Origin: Streptomyces bungoensis
GTDB taxonomy: Bacteria > Actinomycetota > Actinomycetes > Streptomycetales > Streptomycetaceae
Reading direction: 5' to 3'
Assembly: GCF_001514215.1 (NCBI RefSeq)
Contig: NZ_KQ948864.1
Span: 139,289 to 203,288 of the forward strand
DNA length: 64,000 bases
Below, piece by piece: positions 42,682 to 51,068 of the stretch (the stretch's first letter is position 1; each line of letters opens with the position of its first letter). A program made the translations under genes and the position numbers. Below the pieces are notes generated by a model that saw only the letters and a program-made list of their open reading frames with translations, was not told the DNA's origin and did not search any database.

Positions 42682-45549
42682 ATGCTGCTCGAGCGGCAGA
42701 ACGAACTGAAGGTGGCGGCCGAGGCGCTCCGGCTCGCCGGACACGGCAGCGGATCCCTGATCGTGATCAGCGGGCCGCCCGGAATCGGCAAGTCGGCCCT
42801 GCTGAACGAGATCGGGGAACTGGCCGCGGGGCTGGCCACCGGGCCGGCGGCGGCGCCCCGTGCCCTGGTGATGCGGGCGTACGCCGCCCCGGCGGAACGC
42901 GACCTCCCGCTCGGGGTGACCCGCCAGCTGCTGGAGCCGGTGCTCACCTCCGGTTCGTTCGTCAGCCGGTGGTGCTCCGGTCCGGCACGACCCGCCCTCG
43001 CCTTCCTCCAGGGAGACCCGGAGTCGCCCCGGCAGCGCTCCGCGACGACCGTGCGCGCCCTGCTGTCGATGGTCGAGCACATGAGCCACGACCGGGTGCC
43101 GGTGCTGCTCGTCGACGACGTGCACTGTGCCGACGAGGAATCCCTGCAATGGCTGGACCGGTTGGTGAAGCAGGTGACGCAGCGCGGCATCCTGGTCGCG
43201 GTGACGGTGTGCGAGGGCGCACCCGCCGCGGAACCGCCCGGCGTCCTGCCGCTGGCCGCCGCCGAGCACACGCTCCTGCCGGCTCCGCTCGGCACGGCGG
43301 CGGTGGGCGACCTGATCTCGGAGCGTCTCGGCGTGACGGCGGACCCGGAGTTCACGGCGGGTTGCCACGAGGCCACCCGCGGCAACCCGCTGTACCTGGT
43401 GTCGCTGCTGCAGGAGTGCCAGACCCGGGGTGTCACCCCGGTGGCGGACGAGGCACCCGCGGTGGCGGCGCTGGTGCCGCCGGCGCTGCGCCGCCGGCTG
43501 CTGCTGTGCCTGCGGCAGCAACCGCCCTCCGTGCTCGCCGCGGCCCGGGCGCTGATGGTCCTCGGGGACGACGCCGACCCGCAGGTGGCGGGCGAACTGG
43601 CCGGACTGGACCCGGTGGACCTCGACGACAGCCTGTGGCGGCTGCGCCGGCTGGCGCTGGTCCCCCGGGAGGACGCCCTCCGGCTCGCGCACCGGGCGGT
43701 CCACGAGGTGGTCGACGAGAGCACGGCACCCGACGAACGCAACCGCCTGCACCTGCGGGCCGCCGCGCTGCTGCGCTATCGGGGCGGCGCCCCCGAGCGG
43801 GTCGCCGGTCATCTGCTGGCCTGTACCGCGCAGTTGGACGACGACGCGCTGGCCGTGCTCCGGCGTGCCGCCGAGGCAGCGGTGCGGCGCGGGGCGCCGG
43901 AGGCAGCGGCCCGGTATCTTCGGCGGGCCCTGCGGGACGTCCCGCCGCACAGCGCGGCCCGCGCCCGGCTGCTGGTGGAACTGGCCACCGTGGAGCGCAG
44001 CTTCGCCCCGTCGGTGGCCGTGCGGCACGTCGCGCAGGCCTTCCCGCTGCTGCCCGGCGCCCTGGCCCGCGCGGAGGCACTGGTGGCCCTCACCCCGGTG
44101 GCGCCGGGTGCCACGCTGCTGTCGCTGGCCGATCTGCTGCGCCGGACGGCGGAGGAGCTGGCGACCGCGGGCGCGCTCCCGGCCGCCCACCGCTCGCTGC
44201 AGCTGCGGCTGCGGGCCCGGCTGCACTACCTGTGCGAAAACGATCCGGCGGTGCTCGCGTCGGCCCCGGACTGCCTGGCCGGGCTGGGCGAGCGGCCGGA
44301 GACCGCGGGTGGGGACCAGCGGGAGCTGCTGGTGGCCCTGCTGCACGCGGCGACGGTCTCCGTCGGCATGTCCGCGGCACGGGTCGGGGAGCTCGCCCGC
44401 AGGGTGCTGGACCACGAACCGGCGTCGGCCGCCCACGTGCACACGATGCTGCCGCTGCTGGTGCCGGTCTCGGCCGCCGCGGACTCGGTTGCGGGGCTGA
44501 TGCCCTGGCTGGACAAGGCGCTCGCGGACGCGGTGCGCCGCGGCGGACGGCTCGAGGAGTCGGTGGTCCTCGCCGAGCAGGCGCTGGTCCTGCTCGCCCA
44601 GGGCCGGCTGGCCGCCGCCCGGGAACGGGCCGTGCGGGCCTGCTCGGTGGTCGGGCCGGAGGAGGTGAGCATGCTGTCGGCGACGTCCCTCGTCATGGTG
44701 GCGCTGCGGGGGCGGGAGCCGCAGCTGGTCGGTTCGGTGCCGGACCGCTTCCGGGGACTGTACGAGAACTGCGAGCTGGCCGCTCTGCTGACCCTGGTCC
44801 GGGGCGTGGAGGCGGAGTCGCGGGACGAGCCGCGCACGGCGGTGGAGCACTACCTGGACGCCGGGTACGCGCTGGGGCGGGCCGGCTGGTGCAATCCGCT
44901 GGTGGCTCCGACGGCGTACTGGGCGGCGCGCGCGCTGCACCGGACGGGCGAGCACGAGCGGGCCGGACAGCTGAGCGAGCAGTACCTGGAGCAGGCCCGC
45001 CGCTGGGGTGCCCCGTCCGCCCTGGGCCGTGCGCTGGCGCTGCGGGCGGTGGTCGCGGGTCCGGCCGCAGCGCCGGCACTGCTCAGAGAGGCCGCCGGGG
45101 TCCTGGAGGGGTCGGCCGATCTGCACGCGCGCGCGACGGTGCTGCTGCGCCTCGCCGAAGCGGTGGCGCCGTGCCATGCCGCCGAGGCGGAGGCCGCCCT
45201 GCGCACCTCGTACGAGCTGGCCGTGGAGTGCGGGGCGGCGGCCGTCGCCGCCCGGGCGCAGGAGATGCTGGGGCCGGCGGGGCCCGCGGTCCCGGCGCGG
45301 GGGCAGCTGACGTCCGCGGAGCGGCTGGTGGCCCGGATGGCCGTGCAGGGCCTGACCAACCAGGCCATCGCCGACGCGCTCGGGGTCTCGCGCCGGGCGG
45401 TGGAGAAGCACCTGACGAGCTGTTACCGCAAGATGTCCACCTCGGGCCGGCCGGGTCTGGCGACCGCCCTGGAGAACGCGGGCCTGCTCGACCCCGCGGG
45501 CGGACACCCCGCGTCGGCCGAGGAGGTCCGCCCGCAGGGCGCGGCCTGA
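42682..45549 (+). CDS. LAL-type transcriptional regulator
   Basis: 955 residues. The N-terminus MLLERQNELKVAAEAL leads into an intact P-loop, ISGPPGIGKSALL, and Walker B VLLVDDVHCADEESL. The TPR-like middle is followed by a LuxR HTH at about 875-935 (LTSAERLVARMAVQGLTNQAI, in part; RRAVEKHLTSCYRKM). CAAGGAGG precedes the ATG by 9 bases. Third of the tandem LAL genes and the only one of the three with both an intact Walker A and an HTH. A pathway-specific activator of the PKS genes is likely. Confidence 0.88.
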   Translation: MLLERQNELKVAAEALRLAGHGSGSLIVISGPPGIGKSALLNEIGELAAGLATGPAAAPRALVMRAYAAPAERDLPLGVTRQLLEPVLTSGSFVSRWCSGPARPALAFLQGDPESPRQRSATTVRALLSMVEHMSHDRVPVLLVDDVHCADEESLQWLDRLVKQVTQRGILVAVTVCEGAPAAEPPGVLPLAAAEHTLLPAPLGTAAVGDLISERLGVTADPEFTAGCHEATRGNPLYLVSLLQECQTRGVTPVADEAPAVAALVPPALRRRLLLCLRQQPPSVLAAARALMVLGDDADPQVAGELAGLDPVDLDDSLWRLRRLALVPREDALRLAHRAVHEVVDESTAPDERNRLHLRAAALLRYRGGAPERVAGHLLACTAQLDDDALAVLRRAAEAAVRRGAPEAAARYLRRALRDVPPHSAARARLLVELATVERSFAPSVAVRHVAQAFPLLPGALARAEALVALTPVAPGATLLSLADLLRRTAEELATAGALPAAHRSLQLRLRARLHYLCENDPAVLASAPDCLAGLGERPETAGGDQRELLVALLHAATVSVGMSAARVGELARRVLDHEPASAAHVHTMLPLLVPVSAAADSVAGLMPWLDKALADAVRRGGRLEESVVLAEQALVLLAQGRLAAARERAVRACSVVGPEEVSMLSATSLVMVALRGREPQLVGSVPDRFRGLYENCELAALLTLVRGVEAESRDEPRTAVEHYLDAGYALGRAGWCNPLVAPTAYWAARALHRTGEHERAGQLSEQYLEQARRWGAPSALGRALALRAVVAGPAAAPALLREAAGVLEGSADLHARATVLLRLAEAVAPCHAAEAEAALRTSYELAVECGAAAVAARAQEMLGPAGPAVPARGQLTSAERLVARMAVQGLTNQAIADALGVSRRAVEKHLTSCYRKMSTSGRPGLATALENAGLLDPAGGHPASAEEVRPQGAA

Positions 45550-45628
45550 CGCAGGGCGCGGCCCAGCCTCGCCGGACGGCCGGGGACCGGACGGCAGGGC
45601 GTCCCGGGACCGGCGGGCGGCCGCACGG

Positions 45629-45847
45629 TCACACCCCCTCCTGCCAGCTCAGTGGCGACCGGTAGCGGGGGAAGTGCTCCGGGCGGCTCCACCGGGCCGC
45701 GCGCCGGTCACGCCGGCCGGTGCCGGGCCCGGGGTCGCGCGTGGCGGCGGCGCGGGCCAGGAGCAGGGCGGTGAGTGCCGCGAGCTCCTCCTCGCCGGCC
45801 GTTCCCCGCTCGACGCGCACCAGTGCGATGTCGTGCGTCGTGCTCAC
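45629..45847 (-). CDS. Acyl-CoA carboxylase epsilon subunit
   Basis: 72 residues: ALVRVERGTAGEEELAALTA, then LLARAAA, an Arg-rich linker and a terminal SPLSWQEGV. This pattern (VxxGxAxxEELAALxAV then a basic stretch and a W near the end) is that of the small epsilon subunits that tighten the alpha-beta complex of actinobacterial acetyl/propionyl-CoA carboxylases. GTG at 45845-45847 follows GGAAGGACGACC. It lies 59 bp after the thioesterase on the same strand. No alpha or beta subunit is in the window; it may help supply malonyl-CoA to the PKS. Confidence 0.75.
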   Translation of the reverse strand: MSTTHDIALVRVERGTAGEEELAALTALLLARAAATRDPGPGTGRRDRRAARWSRPEHFPRYRSPLSWQEGV

Positions 45848-45906
45848 GGTCGTCCTTCCTCCGTCCTTCCCCGTGCGGGTCTCGTCTCCGCAGCCGGTGC
45901 GCCGGT

Positions 45907-46674
45907 TCAGAGGCGCTGCGCGGGCCGGGCGGCGAAGTGCTCGCCGAGCAGCTTCAGCACCTCCGCCGCGCGGCTGTTCAGGTAGAAGTGGCCACCCGGC
46001 AGGACGTGCAGGTCGAACTCCGCCGTGGTGTGCTGCTGCCAGTCCCGGGCCTCGTCGACCGTCGTCTTCGGGTCGCTGTCGCCGACCAGCGCGGTGACCG
46101 GGCAGTCGACCGTGGCGCCCGGCTCGCACCGGTAGGTCTCCACGGCGCGGTAGTCGCCGCGCAGGGCGGGCAGGATCATCCGGATCAGTTCGTCGTCGCC
46201 CAGGAGCCGGTCGTCGGTGCCGCTCATCGCCCGGACCTCGGCGATGATGCCGTCGTCGGTGCGCCGGTGGACGTTGTCGTCACGGTGGCGGGAGGGCGCG
46301 CGGCGGCCGGACGCGAACAGGCGGACCGGGCCGCGTCCCTCGCGCTCGAAGCGCCGGGCCACCTCGAAGCCGACCAGGGCGCCCATGCTGTGCCCGAAGA
46401 AGGTCAGCGGGCGGTCGTCCCAGCCGCGCAGCGCGTGGTGCACCTGGTCGGCGAGGGTGCCGACGTCGTCGATCAGCGGCTCGTTGCGGCGGTCCTGGCG
46501 GCCCGGGTACTGCACGGCGACGACGTCGACGCGCGGGCTGAGGGCCGCGGAGACCGGGTGGTAGTAACTGGCCGAGCCACCCGCGTGGGGGAAGCAGACC
46601 AGGCGGTGCGCGGCCTCGGGGGCCGGGTGGAAGCGCCGGCACCACAGGCCGTCGTCGGCGGGGGAAACGCTCAC
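45907..46674 (-). CDS. Type II thioesterase
   Basis: 255 residues of alpha/beta-hydrolase fold: LVCFPHAGGSASYYHP at the N-terminus, nucleophile Ser96 in FFGHSMGALVGFE, an Asp in ALVGDSDPKTTVDEA and His in VLPGGHFYLN. It is the editing thioesterase of modular PKS/NRPS systems, removing wrong or stalled acyl groups from ACPs in the cytosol. GTG start at 46672-46674. It is divergent from the metallophosphoesterase operon and leads an operon with the carboxylase epsilon subunit. Confidence 0.92.
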   Translation of the reverse strand: MSVSPADDGLWCRRFHPAPEAAHRLVCFPHAGGSASYYHPVSAALSPRVDVVAVQYPGRQDRRNEPLIDDVGTLADQVHHALRGWDDRPLTFFGHSMGALVGFEVARRFEREGRGPVRLFASGRRAPSRHRDDNVHRRTDDGIIAEVRAMSGTDDRLLGDDELIRMILPALRGDYRAVETYRCEPGATVDCPVTALVGDSDPKTTVDEARDWQQHTTAEFDLHVLPGGHFYLNSRAAEVLKLLGEHFAARPAQRL

Positions 46675-46914
46675 GCTGCTCGTCCGTCCTCTGCTGGATG
46701 ATCAGAACTCCGGGGGCACTGGCCCGCTCGTGCGGTCTGCCGCCACTATCCGCCACGAGGATGCGCCGGACCGCAGTGGCGGGCCGAAGACTGGGCGTTT
46801 CCCCCGTACTTGCGCCCGCGGGGCGGTGACGCGTTGTGCGGGCGCGCGGGCCGGTGGCATAAAGCTGATCGCCGGACACCCACCGACGCTCCGGACGTTG
46901 CACGAGGAGTTCCC
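46675..46914. promoter_or_regulatory. Divergent promoter region of the biosynthetic block
   Basis: 240 bases between the thioesterase and the leader ORF 46915. It is the only divergent intergenic region in the biosynthetic block and must hold two promoters. AT-richer patches occur around 46692-46702 and 46857-46870, but no clear hexamer pair was found. Confidence 0.45.
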
Positions 46915-46968
46915 ATGCCCACCATCCCGGAGCCGCGGCCCGCGACCGGCGAGGCGGCACAGCGGTGA
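46915..46968 (+). CDS. 17-residue leader ORF coupled to the metallophosphoesterase gene
   Basis: ATG 46915 follows GAGGAGTTCCC, the strongest ribosome site of this operon. The frame MPTIPEPRPATGEAAQR ends in a TGA overlapping the GTG of the next gene as GTGA. It probably delivers ribosomes to that gene, which has no site of its own. Confidence 0.55.
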   Translation: MPTIPEPRPATGEAAQR

Positions 46969-47816
46969 GCCGTGACCCGGGCGGCAGGCTCTTCGCGGTC
47001 AGCGACCTGCACGTCGCCTACGAGCAGAACCGCGCCGTGGTGCGCGAGCTGCGCCCGCCCCATCCCTCCGACTGGCTGATCGTCGCCGGTGACGTCGGCG
47101 AGCTGACCGCGGACGTCGAGTGGGCGCTGCGGCTGCTGGCCGAGCGGTTCGCGACCGTCGTGTGGGTGCCCGGCAACCACGAACTGTGGACGCACCCCGA
47201 CGACCCGGTCCAGCTGCGGGGCACGGCCCGCTACCACGCTCTGGTCGAACTGTGCCGGTCGCTCGGCGTGCTCACCCCGGAGGACCCCTACGTGCGGTGG
47301 GCCGGCCCGGACGGGCCGGTGGTGATCGCGCCGCTGTTCCTCCTGTACGACTACTCGTTCCTGCCGCCGGGTGCCACCGGCGCCGCCGACGCGCTGGCCC
47401 GGGCCGAGGAGGCCGGGGTGGTGGCCACCGACGAGTTCCTGCTGCACAGCGACCCCCACCCGGACCGGGCGGCCTGGTGCCGGGCGCGGCTGGCGTACAC
47501 CCGCGAGCGGCTGGACGGCTGTCCGCCGGACCTGCCGACCGTGCTGGTGAACCACTTCCCGCTGGTGCGCGAGCCCACCCGCGTCCTGCGGTACCCGGAG
47601 TTCGCGCTGTGGTGCGGGACCGCGGCCACCCACGACTGGCACCGCCGGTACCGGGCGGCCACCGTCGTCTACGGCCATCTGCACATCCCCCGGACCACCT
47701 GGCACGACGGGGTGCCGCACCGCGAGGTGTCGCTGGGCTACCCGCGCGAGTGGCAGGTCCGCGGGATGCCCGATCCGCTGCTGCGCGAGATCCTTCCCCG
47801 ACGAGGTGCCCGATGA
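46965..47816 (+). CDS. Metallophosphoesterase
   Basis: 283 residues with the calcineurin-type motifs: VSDLHVAYE (DxH), IVAGDVGEL (GD), VPGNHELW (GNHE), LVNHFPL and VYGHLHIPR (GHxH). Such enzymes hydrolyse phosphate esters with two metal ions. Similar genes occur next to phosphopantetheinyl transferases and NRPS/PKS genes, where their role is undefined. The GTG at 46965 overlaps the leader ORF stop, and its own stop overlaps the PPTase ATG. Removal of a phosphate during biosynthesis or ACP maintenance is possible but inferred. Confidence 0.85.
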   Translation: MSRDPGGRLFAVSDLHVAYEQNRAVVRELRPPHPSDWLIVAGDVGELTADVEWALRLLAERFATVVWVPGNHELWTHPDDPVQLRGTARYHALVELCRSLGVLTPEDPYVRWAGPDGPVVIAPLFLLYDYSFLPPGATGAADALARAEEAGVVATDEFLLHSDPHPDRAAWCRARLAYTRERLDGCPPDLPTVLVNHFPLVREPTRVLRYPEFALWCGTAATHDWHRRYRAATVVYGHLHIPRTTWHDGVPHREVSLGYPREWQVRGMPDPLLREILPRRGAR

Positions 47817-48607
47817 CGTCGCTGATGCGCCGGCTCCTGCCGGACCGGGCCGCGGTGGCCGAGGTCCGGGGCGAGTTGACGGAGCCCCCGCTGTTCCCGG
47901 AGGAGGAGGCGCTGGTGGCGCGGTCGGTGGCCGGCCGACGGCGGGAGTTCGCGACCGGCCGGCGGTGCGCCCGGCTGGCGCTGGCCGCGCTGGGATTCGC
48001 GGCGGCGCCGCTGCCGTCCGGGCCGCGGGGCGAGCCGTGCTGGCCGCCGGGCGTCGTCGGGGCGATCTCCCACTGCGACGGCTACCGGGTGGCCGCCGCC
48101 GCCCGCGCCACGGACCTGGCCGCGCTCGGGGTCGACGCCGAGCCGGCCGCCCCGCTGCCGGACGGCATCCTGGAGGCGGTGTCGCTGCCCGAGGAGCGCG
48201 CCGCCCTGACCCGGCTCGGCGGCGCGGTGCCGGGCGTACCGTGGGACCGGCTGCTGTTCAGCGCGAAGGAGTCGGTGTACAAGGTCTGGTTCCCGCTCGC
48301 CCGCCGGCCCCTCGGATTCGACCAGGCCCGGCTGCGCTTCACCCCCGAGCCCGGTGCTGCGGGCTCGGTGCGGGGCTCTTTCTCGGCCCGGCTGCTGGTG
48401 CCGGTCCCGCCGGGTTTCGCGGAGACCGTCGGCGGCGCCGTGCTCAGGGGGCGGTGGCTGGTCGGGGAGGGAATGGTGCTGACCGCCCTGGCCCCGCCCG
48501 CGCGCCCCGCGGGCCCCGGAGCCGGCGCCCGGGCGGCCGCGGACCCGATCGTGGCCGGCGTGACCGAGAGTGCGACGCCTCCGGGTCCTCCCCCTTCGTT
48601 CCCCTAG
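47813..48607 (+). CDS. 4'-phosphopantetheinyl transferase (EntD/Sfp class)
   Basis: 264 residues. Motifs: FATGRRCARLAL, VGAISHCDGYRVAAAA, LGVDAEPAAPLP (metal-binding Asp/Glu) and RLLFSAKESVYKVWFPL (WxxKES). This matches EntD-like transferases that attach the phosphopantetheine arm of CoA to carrier proteins, here most likely the PKS ACPs. ATG overlaps the preceding gene (ATGA), so production of the two proteins is linked. The final 35 residues are a Pro/Ala-rich tail. Confidence 0.92.
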   Translation: MTSLMRRLLPDRAAVAEVRGELTEPPLFPEEEALVARSVAGRRREFATGRRCARLALAALGFAAAPLPSGPRGEPCWPPGVVGAISHCDGYRVAAAARATDLAALGVDAEPAAPLPDGILEAVSLPEERAALTRLGGAVPGVPWDRLLFSAKESVYKVWFPLARRPLGFDQARLRFTPEPGAAGSVRGSFSARLLVPVPPGFAETVGGAVLRGRWLVGEGMVLTALAPPARPAGPGAGARAAADPIVAGVTESATPPGPPPSFP

Positions 48608-48723
48608 GGCCGCTCGTGCGGATCGTGCCGGGCCCGCGGGGGTGCGGTCCGGTCCGGCGAAGGGCCCGGATCCCCCGTCCGCGGCGGGTGCCGCGGGCCG
48701 ACATCGATTCGAAAGAGGCAGTG

Positions 48724-50214
48724 ATGTCCCAGCTCAACGCGACCGGCCCCGGGTCCAGGACGGAGGCGCTCCTCACCGAACGGCTGGCGCGCTCGGCGAC
48801 GGCCACCGGCGGCGAGGCGATGTCCGACGTCGAGTTCTTCGACTGGCTGGACGAGCGCCGCCCGCGGCACAGCCAGGAGGTGCGCCGCACCACCTTCGCG
48901 GAACTGTCCGGCTGGCGCTTCGCCCCGGACACCGGTGACCTGGAGCACCGCAGCGGGCGCTTCTTCGCGGTGCGGGGCCTGCGGGTGAGCACCGACTTCG
49001 GGCCGGTACCGCAGTGGAGCCAGCCGATCATCCGGCAGCCGGAGATCGGCATCCTCGGCATGGCGGTGCGCGAGATCGACGGCGTGCTGCACTGCCTGAT
49101 GCAGGCGAAGGCCGAGCCGGGCAACGTCAACGGGGTGCAGCTGTCACCGACCGTGCAGGCGACCAAGAGCAACTACACGCGGGTGCACGGCGGTTCCTCG
49201 GTGCCGTACCTGGAGTGCTTCCGTGAGCCGCGGGAGCGGGGCCACCGGCTGCTGGCGGACGCGCTCCAGTCCGAGCAGGGCTCGTGGTTCTTCTGCAAAC
49301 GCAATCGCAACATGATCGTCGAAGTGGGGCCCGAGGTGGAGGCGGGCGAGGACTTCTGCTGGCTGACGCTCCGTCAGGTCAACGCGCTGCTGCGGTACGA
49401 GAACCTGGTGAACATGGACGCCCGTACGGTGCTGTCCTGTCTGCCCGACTGGCAGCACGAGCAGGGAGCCGCCCCCGCCCTGCACTCCGACGTGGCGGTC
49501 CGCAACTGGATCACCGCGCAGCAGAGCGAGCGGGAGGTCACCGCGGACCTGGTGCCGCTGCGCGAGGTCGAGGGGCACGGCTGGCACCTGGGTGAGGACC
49601 GGATCTTCCACGAGCGCGGCCTGTACTTCAGCATCGTGCCCGTGGACGTCGTCTCCGACCGGCGCGAGGTGGCGTCCTGGTCGCAGCCGCTGCTCGAACC
49701 GCACGGCACCGGCCTGGTGGCGATGCTGGTGCGCCGCATCGACGGTGTGCCGCACTGCCTGGTGCACGCCCGGGTGGAGCCGGGATACCTGGACGTCATC
49801 GAGCTCGGCCCCACCGTGCAGTGCACCCCGGAGAACTACGCCCACCTGCCGGCGTCCGCCCGCCCCCGTTTCCTGGACCTGGTGCAGCGGGCCCGGCCGG
49901 AGCGGATCCTGTTCGACACCGTGCTGTCGGAGGAGGGCGGCCGGTTCCTGCACGCCCAGAACCGCTACCTGATCGTCGAGACCGACGACGAGGGTCCCGT
50001 CGACGTCCCGGACGACTACCTGTGGGTGACTCCCCGGCAGCTCGGTGAGCTGCTGAAGTACAGCCACTACCTGAACGTGCAGGCACGGACCCTGGTCGCC
50101 GCCCTGCGCGCGGTGCCGGGGGCCACCACCGGCCTGCCGTCAGCCGGCGACGCGCTCGCTGCGCACGGAGTCGTGTCCGTGGAGACGGGGGCCCGTCGTG
50201 CGGATCGTGGGTGA
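48724..50214 (+). CDS. NDP-hexose 2,3-dehydratase
   Basis: 496 residues made of two homologous halves, as in EvaA/TylX3-type enzymes: SQPIIRQPEIGILGMAVREI with KAEPGNVNGVQLSPTVQAT in the first, SQPLLEPHGTGLVAMLVRRI with RVEPGYLDVIELGPTVQCT in the second. The enzyme eliminates water from NDP-4-keto-6-deoxyglucose at C2-C3, the committed step to 2-deoxysugars. ATG 48724 follows AGAGGCAGTG. The next gene, a 4-ketoreductase, overlaps its end by 17 bp. The presence implies a 2,6-dideoxyhexose on the product. Confidence 0.92.
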   Translation: MSQLNATGPGSRTEALLTERLARSATATGGEAMSDVEFFDWLDERRPRHSQEVRRTTFAELSGWRFAPDTGDLEHRSGRFFAVRGLRVSTDFGPVPQWSQPIIRQPEIGILGMAVREIDGVLHCLMQAKAEPGNVNGVQLSPTVQATKSNYTRVHGGSSVPYLECFREPRERGHRLLADALQSEQGSWFFCKRNRNMIVEVGPEVEAGEDFCWLTLRQVNALLRYENLVNMDARTVLSCLPDWQHEQGAAPALHSDVAVRNWITAQQSEREVTADLVPLREVEGHGWHLGEDRIFHERGLYFSIVPVDVVSDRREVASWSQPLLEPHGTGLVAMLVRRIDGVPHCLVHARVEPGYLDVIELGPTVQCTPENYAHLPASARPRFLDLVQRARPERILFDTVLSEEGGRFLHAQNRYLIVETDDEGPVDVPDDYLWVTPRQLGELLKYSHYLNVQARTLVAALRAVPGATTGLPSAGDALAAHGVVSVETGARRADRG

Positions 50215-50956
50215 CGGCTTCCTCGGCCGCAACCTGGCGGCCGCCTTCGGCGCGCGCTTCCCCGACGTGACGGCGCTGGCCTGCGGAGTCTCCAGCACCG
50301 CCGCCACCGCTCCCGCCGAGTACGACCGGGAGGCCCAGGCCCTGTACGACGCGCTGGACGACTGCGCACGCGACGGGCGGCGGCTGCTGTTCTTCTCCAC
50401 GGCCTCCTTCGCGATGTACGGCTTCCGGGACGAGGAGGCCGCCGAGACGGATCCGGTACGGCCGCCCAACACCTACGGCCGGCACAAGCTGGCCCTGGAG
50501 AGCGTGGTGCGCTCCTCGGGCACCGAGTACCTGATCCTGCGCCTGAGCCATGTGGTGGGCGGACACCAGCGGCCGCACCAGTTGCTGCCCACCCTCGTCC
50601 GGAGCGTCGCCGCCCACGAGGTGACGGTCCATCAGGGCGCGCACAGGGATCTCCTGGACGTGCGCGACCTGCTGCACGCGGTCGGGCGGCTCCTGCAGGA
50701 CGGCGTGAGCGGTGAGGTGCTGAACGTGGCCTCCGGCGTCCCGCAGCCGGTGGAGTCGATCGTGGCGGCCATCGAGCGGCGCCTGGGCACCAGGGCCCGG
50801 CACATCCGGCGGCCCGGCCCTCCCGCGGTCACCCGGGCCTCCCTGCGGCGGCTGCGCCGCTTCGTGCCCGACTTCCGGGCCACGCCGGAAGAGGCGTACC
50901 TGGAGACGCTGCTGGACGCCTACCTGCCGTACTACACGGGCCTGTCGCGGGCCTGA
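50198..50956 (+). CDS. NDP-hexose 4-ketoreductase (UrdR-like, NAD-dependent epimerase family)
   Basis: 252 residues. A short extended-SDR protein: VRIVGDGFLGRNLAAAFG for the dinucleotide, LLFFSTASFAMYG, and NTYGRHKLALE with the catalytic Tyr/Lys, then LRLSHVVGG and DLLDVRDL. Length and spacing resemble UrdR-type reductases that set the C4 hydroxyl in deoxysugar pathways. GTG start lies inside the dehydratase gene (17-bp overlap), so both act in one sugar pathway. The stereochemistry cannot be read from the sequence. Confidence 0.8.
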   Translation: MRIVGDGFLGRNLAAAFGARFPDVTALACGVSSTAATAPAEYDREAQALYDALDDCARDGRRLLFFSTASFAMYGFRDEEAAETDPVRPPNTYGRHKLALESVVRSSGTEYLILRLSHVVGGHQRPHQLLPTLVRSVAAHEVTVHQGAHRDLLDVRDLLHAVGRLLQDGVSGEVLNVASGVPQPVESIVAAIERRLGTRARHIRRPGPPAVTRASLRRLRRFVPDFRATPEEAYLETLLDAYLPYYTGLSRA

Positions 50957-51068
50957 CGGCACGTCGGGCGCGGCCACGGCTCCCGGCCGTGCGGTGCGCC
51001 TGCGAGAACCCCTAGACATTTGCCCCGGCGCCGGACCGGAGGAAGCTGCTCCGCCTAGCGTGGGCGGC

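Noticed and set aside
42523..45507. A 994-codon minus-strand open frame opposite the LAL gene
   Set aside because: It is a shadow of the plus-strand LAL gene in high-GC DNA: Arg/Gly/Gln-rich, no family, no ribosome site, and third-position bias in the wrong frame.
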